From: Cottoperca gobio
Taxonomy: Eukaryota > Chordata > Actinopteri > Perciformes > Bovichtidae
Length of the DNA: 64,000 bases
Reading direction: 5' to 3'
NCBI RefSeq assembly: GCF_900634415.1
Contig: NC_041378.1
Location: forward strand, 14,594,151-14,658,150
How positions within the stretch are numbered: position 1 is the first letter of the stretch; every line of letters begins with the position of its first letter. Below, in pieces: positions 12,312 through 63,546 of the stretch. Below the pieces are notes generated by a model. That model did not search any database. It was not told the origin of the DNA and saw only the letters and a list, made by a program, of their open reading frames with translations. Both the position numbers and the translations under genes were made by a program.

Positions 12312-13944
12312 CAGTATATCTCAAAAGTGAGTACACCCTTTAGATTTTTGCAAATATTCTGTTATATCCTTTCAGGGGATAACATTATCCTACTGAAAAT
12401 TTGATATAACTTAAAGTAGTCAGTGTGCTGCTTGAATAACAGTATAGATTTATTGTCCTTTGAAAATTACTCAGTACACAGCTGTTAATGTCTAAACAGC
12501 TGGCAACAAAAGTGAGTACACCCCATAGTGAACATGTCCTAATTGTGCCCAATGATGTTGTTTTCCCGCCCTGGTGTCATGTGACTCGTTAGTGTTACAA
12601 GGATTCAGGTGTAAATGATAAGCAGGGCTGTTAAATTTGGTGTTTTGGGCACAATTCTCTCTGAATGCTGGACAACATGGCACCTCATGGCAAGGAACTC
12701 TCTGAGCGGCTGAAAAAAAGGATTATTGCGCTTCACAAAGATGGCCTTGGCTATAAGAAGATTGCCAACACCATGAAAATGAGTTGCAGCACAGTGGCTA
12801 AGATCATACAGCGGTTTTCCAGGACAGGTTCCACTCGGAACAGGCCTCGCCAGGGTCGACCAAAGAAGTTGAGTCCACGTGCTCAGCGTCATATCCAGAG
12901 ATTGGTTTCCAAAAATAGACGTGCGAGTGCTTCCAGCATTGCTGCAGAGGTTGCAGAAGTGGGATGTCAGCCTGTCAGTGCCCAGACCATACGCCACACA
13001 CTGCATCAAATCGGTTTGTATGGCCGTCGCCCCAGACAGAAGCCCCTTCTGAAACCGATGCATAAGAAAGCCCGCAAACAGTTTGCTGAAGACAATGAAT
13101 CCAAGAACATGAGTTACTGGAACCATGTCCTGTGGTCTGATGAGACCAAAATAAACCTGTTTGGGTCAGATGGTGTCCGGCGTGTGTGGCGGCACCCTGG
13201 TGAGGAGTACCAAGACAAATGTGTTTTGCCTACAGTCAAGCATGGTGGTGGCAGCATCATGGTCTGGGGCTGCATGAGTGCTGCCGGCACTGGGGAGCTG
13301 CATTTCATTGAGGGACACATGAATTCCAATATATACTGTGACATCCTGCAGCAGAGCATGATCCCCTCTCTTCGGAAACTGGGCCGTAGGGCAGTTTTCC
13401 AACATGATAATGACCCTAAACACACCTCCAAGATGACAACGGCCTTGCTGAAGAAGCTGAAGGTTAAGGTGATGGACTGGCCAAGTATGTCTCCAGACCT
13501 AAACCCAATTGAGCACATGTGGGGCATCCTCAAGAGGAAGGTGGAGGAGTGCAAGGTGTCCAACATCCGTGCGCTCCGTGATGTCGTCGTGGAGGAGTGG
13601 AAGAAGATTCCAGAAGCAACCTGTGCAGCTCTGGTGAATTCCATGCCCAGGAGGGTTAAAGCAGTGCTAGATAACAATGGTGGTCACACAAAATATTGAC
13701 ACTTTGGGCACAATTTAGACATGTTCACTATGGGGTGTACTCACTTTTGTTGCCAGCTGTTTAGACATTAACAGCTGTGTACTGAGTAATTTTCAAAGGA
13801 CAATAAATCTATACTGTTATTCAAGCAGCACACTGACTACTTTAAGTTATATCAAAGTTTCAGTAGGATAATGTTATCCCCTGAAAGGATATAACAGAAT
13901 ATTTGCAAAAATCTAAAGGGTGTACTCACTTTTGAGATATACTG
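12312..13944 (+). mobile_element. Full-length Tc1/mariner transposon with IR/DR termini
   Basis: A 1633-bp element is flanked by TA on both sides (12310-12311 and 13945-13946), the canonical Tc1 target duplication. The left (12312-12551) and right (13705-13944) terminal inverted repeats are about 240 bp, and I count only about three differences between them. Each repeat carries an outer and an inner direct repeat sharing CAAAAGTGAGTACACCC (left copies at 12322-12338 and 12507-12523), the IR/DR layout known from Sleeping Beauty-like elements. The single gene inside is uninterrupted. Together these suggest a recent insertion. Confidence 0.95.
12665..13699 (+). CDS. Tc1-family DD34E transposase, apparently intact
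   Basis: One uninterrupted reading frame of 344 aa; the second ATG (12677, MAPHGKEL) is the likelier start, giving 340 aa, which matches the usual Tc1 transposase length. The N-terminal half has two helix-turn-helix (PAIRED-like) segments separated by GRPKKL, which resembles an AT-hook/nuclear localisation motif. The catalytic triad is visible as WSDETK (first Asp), HDNDPKH (second Asp) and NPIEHMW (Glu), with 34 residues between the last two, hence DD34E. It would cut and paste the surrounding element by binding the inner and outer direct repeats. No stop codon or frameshift was seen; whether it is active cannot be told from sequence alone. Confidence 0.95.
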   Translation: MLDNMAPHGKELSERLKKRIIALHKDGLGYKKIANTMKMSCSTVAKIIQRFSRTGSTRNRPRQGRPKKLSPRAQRHIQRLVSKNRRASASSIAAEVAEVGCQPVSAQTIRHTLHQIGLYGRRPRQKPLLKPMHKKARKQFAEDNESKNMSYWNHVLWSDETKINLFGSDGVRRVWRHPGEEYQDKCVLPTVKHGGGSIMVWGCMSAAGTGELHFIEGHMNSNIYCDILQQSMIPSLRKLGRRAVFQHDNDPKHTSKMTTALLKKLKVKVMDWPSMSPDLNPIEHMWGILKRKVEECKVSNIRALRDVVVEEWKKIPEATCAALVNSMPRRVKAVLDNNGGHTKY

Positions 13945-13950
13945 TAGGTT

Positions 13951-14116
13951 GGTGATAGCCTAATGGTACGACTTCCAAACAGAACACCAGATGGTTGTGA
14001 GTTCAATACCAGGGCTGCCACCATTGTACCCCTCCATTGTACCCCTGAGCAAGGTACTTAACCCTGAGTTGCTCCAGGAAGACTGTCCCTGTAGTTAGTT
14101 CACTGTAAGTCGCTTT
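13951..14116 (+). mobile_element. tRNA-derived SINE, copy 1 (3' truncated)
   Basis: It begins 'ggtgatagcctaatggtacg' (A-box-like) with a B-box-like 'ggttgtgagttcaatacc'. This is followed by 'tgtacccctgagcaaggtac', 'ccctgagttgctccaggaag' and 'ttcactgtaagtcgctt'. The same order is found reverse-complemented at 36326-36508, where the 3' end is complete. It lies directly against the right end of the Tc1 element. Confidence 0.8.
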
Positions 14117-14152
14117 TCCACACAGTATGAATCAAAATTACTTCAGTAATCT

Positions 14153-14358
14153 CCTTCCTCTAGCGCCATCATCAGGTCAACATTTTAATGTGTGTGATAC
14201 TTTGGTTTCTGACTAAATGCCAGCAAAACTAATAACATTTCTTTCAACCTCAACTGTACTTTGTGTTTAGAGCTAATTAGCAAATGTTAGCATGCTAGCT
14301 CAAAGCTTTGCTGTGCCTATGGACAGCATCACAGAGCTGCTGGCATGGCTGTAGACTT
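14153..14358 (+). repeat. Fragment of a common fish interspersed repeat (gctaattagcaaatgttagc)
   Basis: The segment reads 'atactttggtttctgacta', 'actgtactttgtgtttagag', 'gctaattagcaaatgttagc' and 'cacagagctgctggcatgg'. I recall these strings as a frequently repeated teleost sequence. There is no coding content. Confidence 0.55.
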
Positions 14359-14359
14359 G

Positions 14360-15233
14360 TTTGAGTATATTCACAGAATATTAATTTTCATAAACCTCAG
14401 TGGCACAACATGATTTGGTGCACATATTTTCAAAAGTGTCTACATTCAATAATTGAATTCCTTTATTTTGAAACCATTATGTATTGTGTGAAGCTAATCA
14501 AACCAGGCACCACAGTATCCAAGCTCCCATTGATCCTTTGTGCATGTTGCTGTGTAACTGTTGGCTGCTTAAAAAAGTCTGAGCACTCTGTCAAGGCAAA
14601 ACATGTCTTAGGTAGACAATGAAATGAAAATGATGATACAATACAAAAGGAAAGCATCCAGGGGGGTAAGGCAACTGATGCCCATAATAAGGTTACAAAC
14701 GAGAGAATGTACAAATATAAAAGTAATTGTCAGTTCTGCCAATAAAAGTGATCTTGATGTGAATATAACATTTCAAACATAACATTTTTGGGACTATTTC
14801 TTTTCAGTGTAGATTCTTTTTGTACCTTTTCTTTTATGTATGTATGTGATGTACATGTTCCTCATTGTGTTTTCCCTTCCATTTAGCTGACGGTGGGAAT
14901 CTATGTGGGAACAGTGGAGCGGCCGTCAAGCTACCTGCTCCTGTGTGTTCTGGGTTAACTTCTAACATGAAGGGTTTTGTTTGTTTGGGCAGGAAAGCTC
15001 TGTCTATTGTGACATTTGTGTGTGTGTGTGTGTGTGTGTGTATACACAGGAATGTCGAGGTTGCTTTTGTTGATTTCTTTGTTGATTTAGAATGTGTTTT
15101 GGCCTTCTATGTTTAAAATGGTGTGCTTCAGGTGTACATTGTATCGTATGTCGATGGCCATTGTTTTATAGAAGAGGTTCTAGATTATTACTGTTGCAAA
15201 GTTGGTAGAATTTCAATGCTACAGTATTCACAG

Positions 15234-15270
<37 letters not shown>

Positions 15271-16395
15271 CTAAATAGCAAAGCACACATTTCTAGTTAT
15301 TTACAGAGTTTGAACATGTGTTTAAAACTTTTAGATTAAATAAAGAATATGCTGTGGCAGCAGTTATCTGTGATATCACAAGAAGTATCTAGAATTTCTA
15401 ATTTAGTTTACTGTAAAACACCTTTACAGGAAATAATGGCCTGTTTTCGAGTAGAGCAGAAACAATTAGTCGGTTAATTGATTAGTAAATTAACAGAAAA
15501 TTCATCTGCAACTGTTAATTAATTGAATCATCATTTTTCAAGCAAAAATTCCTGAATTCTTTGTCCCCTCTGAAAGTGAAACATTGGTTGAGAGGCATCA
15601 CAATGGGCTCGGATACATCGCAAAGGTCTTTTTTGGTATTTTTTTATGGCCATTCAATCTGATTTAAACTACAGCAAAAAAGATTCTGAAAACACAATTA
15701 CACTCTTCAGTCTCTAACATCTATTGAGTAACTGTTTTAACAGACAGAGATTCTGTATCCTGTGATTAAATTATGTGGGTCGACTGAAGCAATAAATATG
15801 AGCAGTGGTGTGCACAAACTTGTTAAGGCACTGGGGCAAGATAAAACACAGACGCCTGTGCAATACAGGGTTAGGATTAGGATTATGTTTAGGATGTTTG
15901 CCTTAAAGTCACAACAGAGTGACAATAGCGCTGAGAGAGTCACTTGTGCTGCCCAGAGAAGTACCTTTGGGACTCTGGGGCCATTCTGAGTGGACCTTGT
16001 GACAAACAGAGGCCACCTACCAGATCAGAACTTTAATTACCTTTGGTTAACCAAAGAGTTACTTCGGCTGACTAAAATGTATACCTTCCTCTGGCTGTGA
16101 GGGTCCATGAAATTTCATTTGAATTTATTCCCATGTACCTGAGAGTCCATGTGGGAGACTCTGTCAATCTGCGTCCCAAAAAGTATGAATACATGGACTC
16201 TCGCGCAGACAATAGTGTGAACATGTATTTGTATCCAGGCAGTTCATTTAGTATAAACAGATTGACATGTGCACCCAGGTGTTGGACTGTTTCTGGCCCT
16301 GAAAGGGGACACTAGGATCTACTAGAAGTTGTGCTGTAACATTAGGGGAAAACCTTTAGCCTGGAAGTGTCCCCTTAAGACAGAGACATATCATA
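14360..16395. other. Intergenic, no gene recognised
   Basis: It holds a (GT)n run at 15017-15042, an (ATT)n run at 15236-15269, and at 15445-15545 a fragment of the TTAATCG-type fish repeat ('acaattagtcggttaattga'). No exon with homology was found. Confidence 0.5.
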
Positions 16396-16399
16396 ACTA

Positions 16400-16645
16400 A
16401 CGGGCACGAGAGCGCAGAGCCAAATGCCCTCTGTCGCCATGTTAACGAAAGTCAAAAATAATTTGTGTATCCACCCCATGAGTCGGATCCGCTACAAAAT
16501 GATGGGTTTTTCCCTGGCCAATGCTTCGTCCTTCCACCAAGTATCATGAAAATTGGGCCAGTGTTTTTTCCATAATCCTCCAGACAATCAGCAAAACAAA
16601 CAAACCAAGCCGAAAACATAACCTCCTTGGTGGAGGTAATAGCCA
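16400..16645 (-). mobile_element. Fish MITE copy (TACCTCCGCC / GCCCTTCTA family), copy 3
   Basis: On the minus strand it reads 'attacctccaccaaggagg', 'ttatgttttcggcttggttt', 'actggcccaattttcatgat' and 'ggatccgactcatggggtgg'. It is the best preserved of the three copies in the window, although its far end is degraded. Confidence 0.6.
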
Positions 16646-17539
16646 TCAGTGGGTTGCCTGTCGGAACCTTGGCTTCTCTGTCTTTTCTTATCCTTGACTT
16701 ATTTGGTGGATCAAGCATCAGCCATGATGTGACCAATCCACATGAAAGCAGTTACATTGTCTTCATCTCTCGGTATCAGCAGATGCCCGGAAGGTGTCTG
16801 AATGTGTATCAAGAGAGGAAATGTTGAATCAGTATCATAGTATTTACACATGCTAGTTTAATTTCAAAGACTAAACCTATCTCTTTATTTTGAAATGTAC
16901 CTTTGTAAAATTTCTTGCCACGATTTAAGAAATGTAATGTGTTAGTTATGTGAAGGACAATTATAATTATATACCAAGATACATCATACATATTAACACA
17001 ATATGGCATACCCTGGTCCAATAGCTTTGGGTCTTTCATGGTGTTCTTTGTAGTTTTTAGGTTCATTTTACTCTGACTCTGCTGGATCATTTGGGTGCTA
17101 TAAAGACCAACACATGAAAAAAAGAAGTCCTTATGATGAAATAAATCACTCAATGGTCGAATATGTCTGTGATTGTGCATTTAAAGGGACCTTATCCATT
17201 GTATTGTGTTACTAGTATCATGTTCCTACAGGGACAGGTGCCTCTGCAGTGATGGGCTATTTGTTGTACAAAAACGTGCTGCATGATTACTCTAGCTCTT
17301 TACAGCATTGGAAACCCTACAAGACACAATGCCCTCCAGATTTTCAGGAGCTCCTCTATAGCAGACATTGTGCCATTGTGACTGTTTTTCTGGTCCTTTG
17401 TGTTTTATTTACAACATTCTCTATCGCTCTCTCATCCTACATTACCCAGATCCACCGAGAGTTGGCTCTGCTATTATTGGCCTGTCTCCACTTTCCCTCT
17501 CAGCCATTGCCGTCTGGTGGGATCTGCGCACAATGAGCG

Positions 17540-17830
17540 CGTAGCCAATAACAGACACCCTCTAATAAATTCCGGCCAATGTCCGCGAGCCTCTTATTTA
17601 CATAGAGTGGGGAATAGCCAATCAGGAGTCAGCACAGGAGCGGGTTTTGACTCCTCTGGCCAATCGTTGTGGGAGGTATAGAGTTTTCGGGAGTGCATAT
17701 AATCAACATATGATCGAAGGTGCTTAGATATTGATCCTGTATTTCGAGGTAGTTCAAATTCGCCTCTACTGGACCTTCGGGTTTGACCTTTTATTTTTCC
17801 GTGCTTGGTGGAGAATAATTTACGCGCAAA
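17540..17830 (+). promoter_or_regulatory. hmgn3: hmgn3 promoter with four CCAAT boxes
   Basis: Four CCAAT pentamers on the plus strand lie at 17545-17549, 17576-17580, 17618-17622 and 17660-17664, spaced 31, 42 and 42 bp, within a locally GC-richer region just upstream of the start codon at 17831. Multiple CCAAT boxes are characteristic NF-Y targets. A TATA-like 'catataatc' at 17696-17704 lies about 35 bp after the last box. The transcription start is inferred to lie at about 17725-17735. Confidence 0.65.
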
Positions 17831-24428
<6,598 letters not shown>

Positions 24429-25150
24429 AGACACGGGCGCGTCCACCAACTCGTCCCCTCTGACACCATGGCAGCAAAGCATCTTTTTTTACTGACAATT
24501 TTTGTACCATGCTGATTTTTTTTTAGACTTGTGATAGTAGAGACGGACAACCAGCAGCCCCATCCCATAATGTTCTCACTCCTTTCAGCTCCCCTACCTA
24601 ACAGTATGTGTTTGCTCGATTCTCCTCCCTCCTCCAATCTGAGAAACTAAAAGACGGAATGAAGTGTTTTTTATCAGACAGCTGCAGATGTTCTTGCCTA
24701 TAGTTGAAGTCATTATTATTATTGCCACTCTGATTATCCCCCCCCCCCTTCCATATCACTATGGTAGAGGTGAGGATTGGTGGATCAGCAGTTTAGATGC
24801 AGAGCTACAAGTAACCAGGTTCATAGTCGCCATGGAGAACATCTGCAGCTTTTCTTTTTTTAAAGTTAGTTTCTTAAATCACCACCAATATGTTTCACAT
24901 AGCTCCTTTTGTATGTGTGTGTTGCAGTGAATGTGTTTGTGGGTCTCTGTTTGATTTTATTTCCCCCCCTTTCTTTTTCGTTCCCCCCCTCCCTCCCCCC
25001 CTGATCGCCTTGTCCTGCAGCAGAGTGACATAGCAATAATGAGTGGTGCTTCTGTTCTAGACGGCTCTATTGGCTTTGGACCCTCTGGGCTCTTCTGATT
25101 TTCATCCTGTTGGGAAACTATTTTGAAATAAAAGAAAAAGTTGATGTCAC
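24429..25150 (+). other. hmgn3: hmgn3 3' UTR
   Basis: The sequence runs from the stop codon to a consensus AATAAA at 25127-25132, followed by AAAGAAAAAG. A cleavage site at about 25145-25155 is inferred. The length (about 0.7 kb) exceeds the coding sequence, as is usual for HMGN genes. It includes two C-rich stretches at about 24738-24748 and 24964-24999. Confidence 0.65.
25127..25132 (+). terminator. hmgn3: hmgn3 polyadenylation signal AATAAA
   Basis: A perfect hexamer about 700 bp after the stop codon. I did not notice an earlier canonical hexamer in the 3' UTR. Confidence 0.7.
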
Positions 25151-25154
25151 GTTG

Positions 25155-25457
25155 CAGTTTTTGTGTTTTTCTGTGTCTGTTGTCTTATTGCCGTATGTGT
25201 GAAGAATTCTATATATTGTGCATTGCATTTATATTTTCTCTTGCTGAACAGCAAGACTATGTTGTAGTCAGTGTGCCTTCACGTATGCTGCCGTTTTGTA
25301 TTTCGGAAAACTCAGGTGATATGGGTAAAGCTCTATGAGACAACACTGTATGCATGTAAGTGTCCTGCTTGTGTTCGTGTGCTCCTTTTCACTGTGTTCA
25401 TGTTTAGAATTACTTTTTAAACCAATACAAAGCCTGTGCTGTGTGCCTGTGTATTTC

Positions 25458-25499
<42 letters not shown>

Positions 25500-28400
25500 C
25501 ACCAGGGGCATGTGGCTCTGTTAAATACAACTGCTGTGTCAGGAAGTGAAAGGTCAGCATTTGCGAGGACCGACAATACTGTATGCTCTCTTCATTTAGA
25601 GACAAACTGTCACTCAAATTAGTGGACCAATAATATGAACCAGTCCCCTTTTTTATAACATGTGGGGTTGTGGAGTGATGTCTGAATACCATATTTAAAA
25701 ATTTATTATTAGGAGCCAGGGCAAACAATATGAGGCCTCTTTTAATAAACGTAACAGCTTTAGTTATGTGTGCCGAATACATGAAAATATTATTTTGAAA
25801 GGATTGTTTGTTCTAAGTGGAAAATCCTCCACTAGGGTGACCTTTTAAACCAAACCACTGAGTCCAGCGTGAGGCTACACAGGTACAACCTTGTAGACCT
25901 CAGTAGCTACAAGAACAAAATGACAGAGAAATATGATTTCCCCAATGTTTCTCCTCTGCGACAAATGTCAGTTCCAAGAAGTCACTTTAAATCACAGTTT
26001 TGTACTCCCCCCCCCCCCCCCAAAATAGAACGCCTTTGGACTGAAATATTGAACATCTCCAATATACTGAAAATCCTGCAGCCAGATTCAAAAGTAAGTA
26101 AAGTATATAATAGCAGCAAAAAATATTCATACTGAAATTCTGGAAAGTCCCTCCAGTGAAGCTGTGGATCATAGAACTAACTGACACATTACATTATCTA
26201 CAGAGAATTTATTTTGAATGATCAACTGAAGCATTTCAAAAAAAAATAGATGGCCACCCTATATTCCTATTTTTTGAAGTACACACAAATTGAACTCAAA
26301 CTCAAAAATGACACGTGCTGGCATGTGACGAATTCATCACCCCTTTTTCTTTTTCCTCTCTCTTCCTTTCTATCTTTTTTATTTAACATAATTTATGGGA
26401 ATTAGTGAAATAATTTCAGTAGTTCCCTATTTTGTATAAATGTCAAGATATTTGCCCAAATGCTTCCAATAAAAATCTTCTAAGTAGTGGAATACAACAC
26501 AGAACACATCCTTCAAAGCTCTTGGAAAAGCTACAACAGCAGCACAAGCACGGCTCATAGCTGCTGTAACTTACGATGCAAAAGGCACATTAAGCATCCT
26601 GGATTTATGTGTTTGTGACAGGGAAGGACTGTTCTTGTCTAATCAAATATCCAACTCTTGTGTTAAACAGTATGTCGAGACATAATGAAGCTCACATGGC
26701 TTCCAAATAATAGAACATTTAATTTGTGTAGACTGGCCACTAATAATCAGTAAAAATGTTTAAAGTTACAGAAAATGAAATGTGTAACTGATCACATTTC
26801 CCTCATTGTTGGTAACCTTTGACTCTGTGGCCCTATGTGCACAAACACGTGCTGCAGAGTGAGGTTGCCTCCTTGTGGCCATGGCAGCCAGCACAACAAC
26901 AACTACACTTGAGGGGTCAGGATGACAGGCGACATGGAAGTGACTGACAAAGGCCTACCCCATGCCTTTGTGCTTTAACAAGTCCTAAAGCCTGTGAAGT
27001 ACAGATTGCAGGGTGGTCTGGCCCGGTGGTTGAAGAGACCATTGACACGTCAAATATGTACTGCCTCTTTAATTCCCTAATGACACGTCTTGCTCTTTCA
27101 CGTGAACATTTTAGCACACTGATTTGAGAACCAAATGAAGAGCTATCTTTTGTTTCCAAATGGTTTTGGACAAACTCTCAATATAAAAATGAAATCTAGT
27201 TTTCTAATATTTTGTAACAAAAACATACAAAAGAAAATTTAAACAACATTAAAATAACTTCTTACATTACATTTCTAGGAGTCATAGTTGATGAACAATG
27301 AACATAGACATATCATATTGAGGTTGAAATCAGTGATATCTGAGTAGAGTTTGTTTATAGATTCTTGTATTTAAACTTTTTATTCCAGCGTAATGATTTA
27401 TCCTCATAGTATGTATTGTGATGCCACATGTCCCACTTATCTCTATAAGATCCAAAATACATTTTTGAGTGATTAGCTTTGCTAAAAGATGCGATTCATC
27501 TGCTCCTCTCTCTAGAAAATATAAACTTTGCTTTTAATGTGAACATATACCAGACTTGTGTATTTGTGTATAAATATGTACACATGATTTATGACTTGCC
27601 TTGCATGTGTAATGTCTTCCTCAGATATTCACTCATATTCCACAAGACACTCAAAAGACTTTTATCTTCTGTATTGTCAGACTTCCCTTAATCAATATTC
27701 ATTGAAATACAATAGAGCAACCTACTTCCATCACTACAATCAACATCTACATTATCGATATTCATAAAACATCTGAATAGGACTTAAATTTGCAAAGATT
27801 TATAACACTTCAAGGTTTTCATTGTAATGCATCTCAACTTGAAAACATAAACTTCTGTTTAAATTGTGCATTTCTATCTATTTTTGTATTAATGCTTTGT
27901 CTCAAAACTTTGATGAATTATGCAATCTTTGTTTTTATCTTTTTATCCCTTTTCTTTTTTAAGTATGCCTATCAATATCCTATATAGGGTGTATCTCCTA
28001 AGGCTTCTAACCTCCTCCACACAATGTTCAAACTGTTTCTAAAATTCTTACTGTCTTTACGAGTATATGTGCAAATAAATAAATCTGATTTGGCCCTCGG
28101 CTCCTGACAGCTGCAGGGTTGTGGTATAATATTTGAACTTTCACTCTGAATTCCTTCCTTGCGATAGAGGGGAGTGTGTATTAGTCATTAATCAAGCATT
28201 CCTTTATTTTCAATGGTCTGGATTACAATTCTGAAAAAAGTACTTGTGCATACCCCCTATCCAAATCCATGGGAGTACGTGACAAATTCAGCCCGACATG
28301 ACATTAGGAAATTTGACGCAGCTGACCTAACTCCATCAGTGGACGGTCAACATAAATATGTGGAGTCAGAAAGGGTCAAATGCCGACCGCTTCCTCGTTC

Positions 28401-30270
28401 AGTAGAGAATAAGCTTACCCAGAAAGACACAAAAATAAAAGTATCAACTGGTTGCTCACATTCTCTGTATAATTCCTGCCTATCTGGTACAGTATTTGTG
28501 GTTGACACTGTCTAAATTAAAACATTAATGCTAAGCAAAGCATACAATAACAAAAATTACATTCACACAGCACTGAACTTGATTTGGGGAAAATGTGTGG
28601 ACTCCAAACTGTTCCCTTTACAAACCAAATACCAGTTCAGACATGATAAGCTATAAAATATGTATTATATTGCATGTTCATTTGAAGATTCACACCTTGT
28701 TAGCCTTTTCAAATGAACTGAATCAAGTGATTCTATTTGAATGAGCAGAAGAGTAAGTTTGTGTTTTTTGAAGTGTGTCTGCATTTTCTAGGAAAATTAC
28801 ATGAAAGAAAACGTCATTAAAGCAGAGTAATATTTTTTATTTAATCCAAAAAGCAAAACACATTTTCGGTAAATAACAGAGGCCGAGCATTAGTCCGTCA
28901 TTTGTTCAAGTTTTTATTTCATAATTTCCCCATCCACAAACTCGTCTGTTTCCTGATGTCTCTGCCAGTGACTTATAAAGCACGATATAAATAGGAGAGG
29001 GCTTTCTATACCAGTCTATTGGATCAAACAATACACATTACACACAAGGTGCTAAGAATTATTCTTTATTTAGGTAGATTACACAATACAAGCACCTGCA
29101 CACATGCACAGGGGTTTATACAGAGGTGAAAAAACAAAAATAAAGAGGAAAATGTGAGAAAAAAATATTTTTTAAGGTATAACTTACTTTGTCAGTGGTT
29201 TTTAAAATACAGTATTCTGTTCCTCTTTGGTGTGTAAATATCTCCCATGGATTTTTAGGTTCTGGGTTTCCTGTATTGCTGTTGAACATTGGCCTTACAT
29301 GGGTGCTTTTTTTAATTTATAAATAAAAGTAGTAGGGAATTTTCAACAGAATGTAGTGACTGTGTTAATATTAGTCACTAATTAGTGGTTAATAATTACT
29401 TCAAAGAAAATAAAGAGTAAAGATCAGTAATTGACTGAGAGCTTGTGTTTTGTTGGCAAACAGCTGTAAAACACATGCATTTAATAAAGATATAAAATAC
29501 ATCCTTTACTAGTATCATACTATTCGATGGCAGGAAATAACACCTGAGTGTTGTTCCTTTTTCACAACCCTCTAGTGAACCATAGAGGAAGTGTGCTGTG
29601 TGATGTATTTCCTTGATAATCTTCCTTGATTATCTAGCTAGCATACATGTCTCATTGCCATTAAATTCCTGTAACTCACGAGGTTTCATTCATTAAGCTG
29701 CATGCATCCCCCTTCTTTTCCAACCCTTCCCCCATTTTACTGCCTGGCAGTATTTGGAAGAGAAATGGACGACTTCCCCACCAAACGGCTCCCAGAGAGA
29801 GTGGGTGTGTTAGCTAGACATGTTGTTACACAATAACGACAAAGTGATAACAAGCGAGGCCGACGAGAACACACAGAATTACTAAAGCTAGCTGTATGAT
29901 TTAATAAAAACTAGCTGCAACGGTTACGTCGGCTGTATATGCCCCTCGAACACGGGAGCCATATTCTACATCCGCAGCTACAAATACAGAAAAATAGAAC
30001 TGGAATTGCGTTGTATTAACCCGCAACAGACTTTAAACTAGGTATGTATAGGCCTGTAATTATTAAATCGTGATAATTGTCATTTAGCTACAAACTAACA
30101 GCCATTCTGCAGCAATGTGTCCTCTCCTACAGCAGGCTGCCATTTCCACCTCCCCTCCACAGTGGCGTGCGTGAAACAAACACACCACTTGTATACTTCC
30201 GCAGAGGGCTTGCGCTTTTTCTTTTGAGGGGGAGGGGGATTTAAACAAACATGCCTGCACAACCGTCCAA
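25155..30270. other. Intergenic between hmgn3 and phip
   Basis: AT-rich, with no credible exon. It includes a (GT)n run at 25460-25494, a run of 15 C at 26007-26021, and many short non-homologous reading frames. The segment 28850-29030 lacks obvious repeats and may be a conserved non-coding element; this is not testable here. Confidence 0.5.
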
Positions 30271-30279
30271 CCGCCACTA

Positions 30280-30540
30280 AAATTCACGCCGAGTGATAGT
30301 CAGAACAGGAATATCTCGGTGGTTTGTTCTTTGCGTGAGGAAGACGGTGTTTTGCGGTGTAAACCGTTTAGCGCGCACTAATTGTCGCTTCGCGGAGAAA
30401 TACTCGACGCAGCCGGGACTTTGTGTGAGCGGAGCTGAATGGAGGCAGCCTCTTCCTGGTGGATAAACAGTGACAGCTACAGGGCAGCCACCTAGACCCA
30501 CCACACAGGCTCTGGCGCTGCCCTGGCAAACAACACCAAA
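30280..30540 (+). promoter_or_regulatory. phip: phip promoter and 5' UTR region
   Basis: The 260 bp before the phip ATG are enriched in CpG (CTCGACGCAGCCGGG, TTTAGCGCGCAC, GTCGCTTCGCGGAG) relative to flanking sequence and lack a TATA box. This fits a CpG-type housekeeping promoter. The exact start site is unknown. Confidence 0.5.

Positions 30541-63546
<33,006 letters not shown>

Noticed and set aside
13114..13677. 187-aa open frame on the minus strand
   Set aside because: It is the antisense shadow of the Tc1 transposase.
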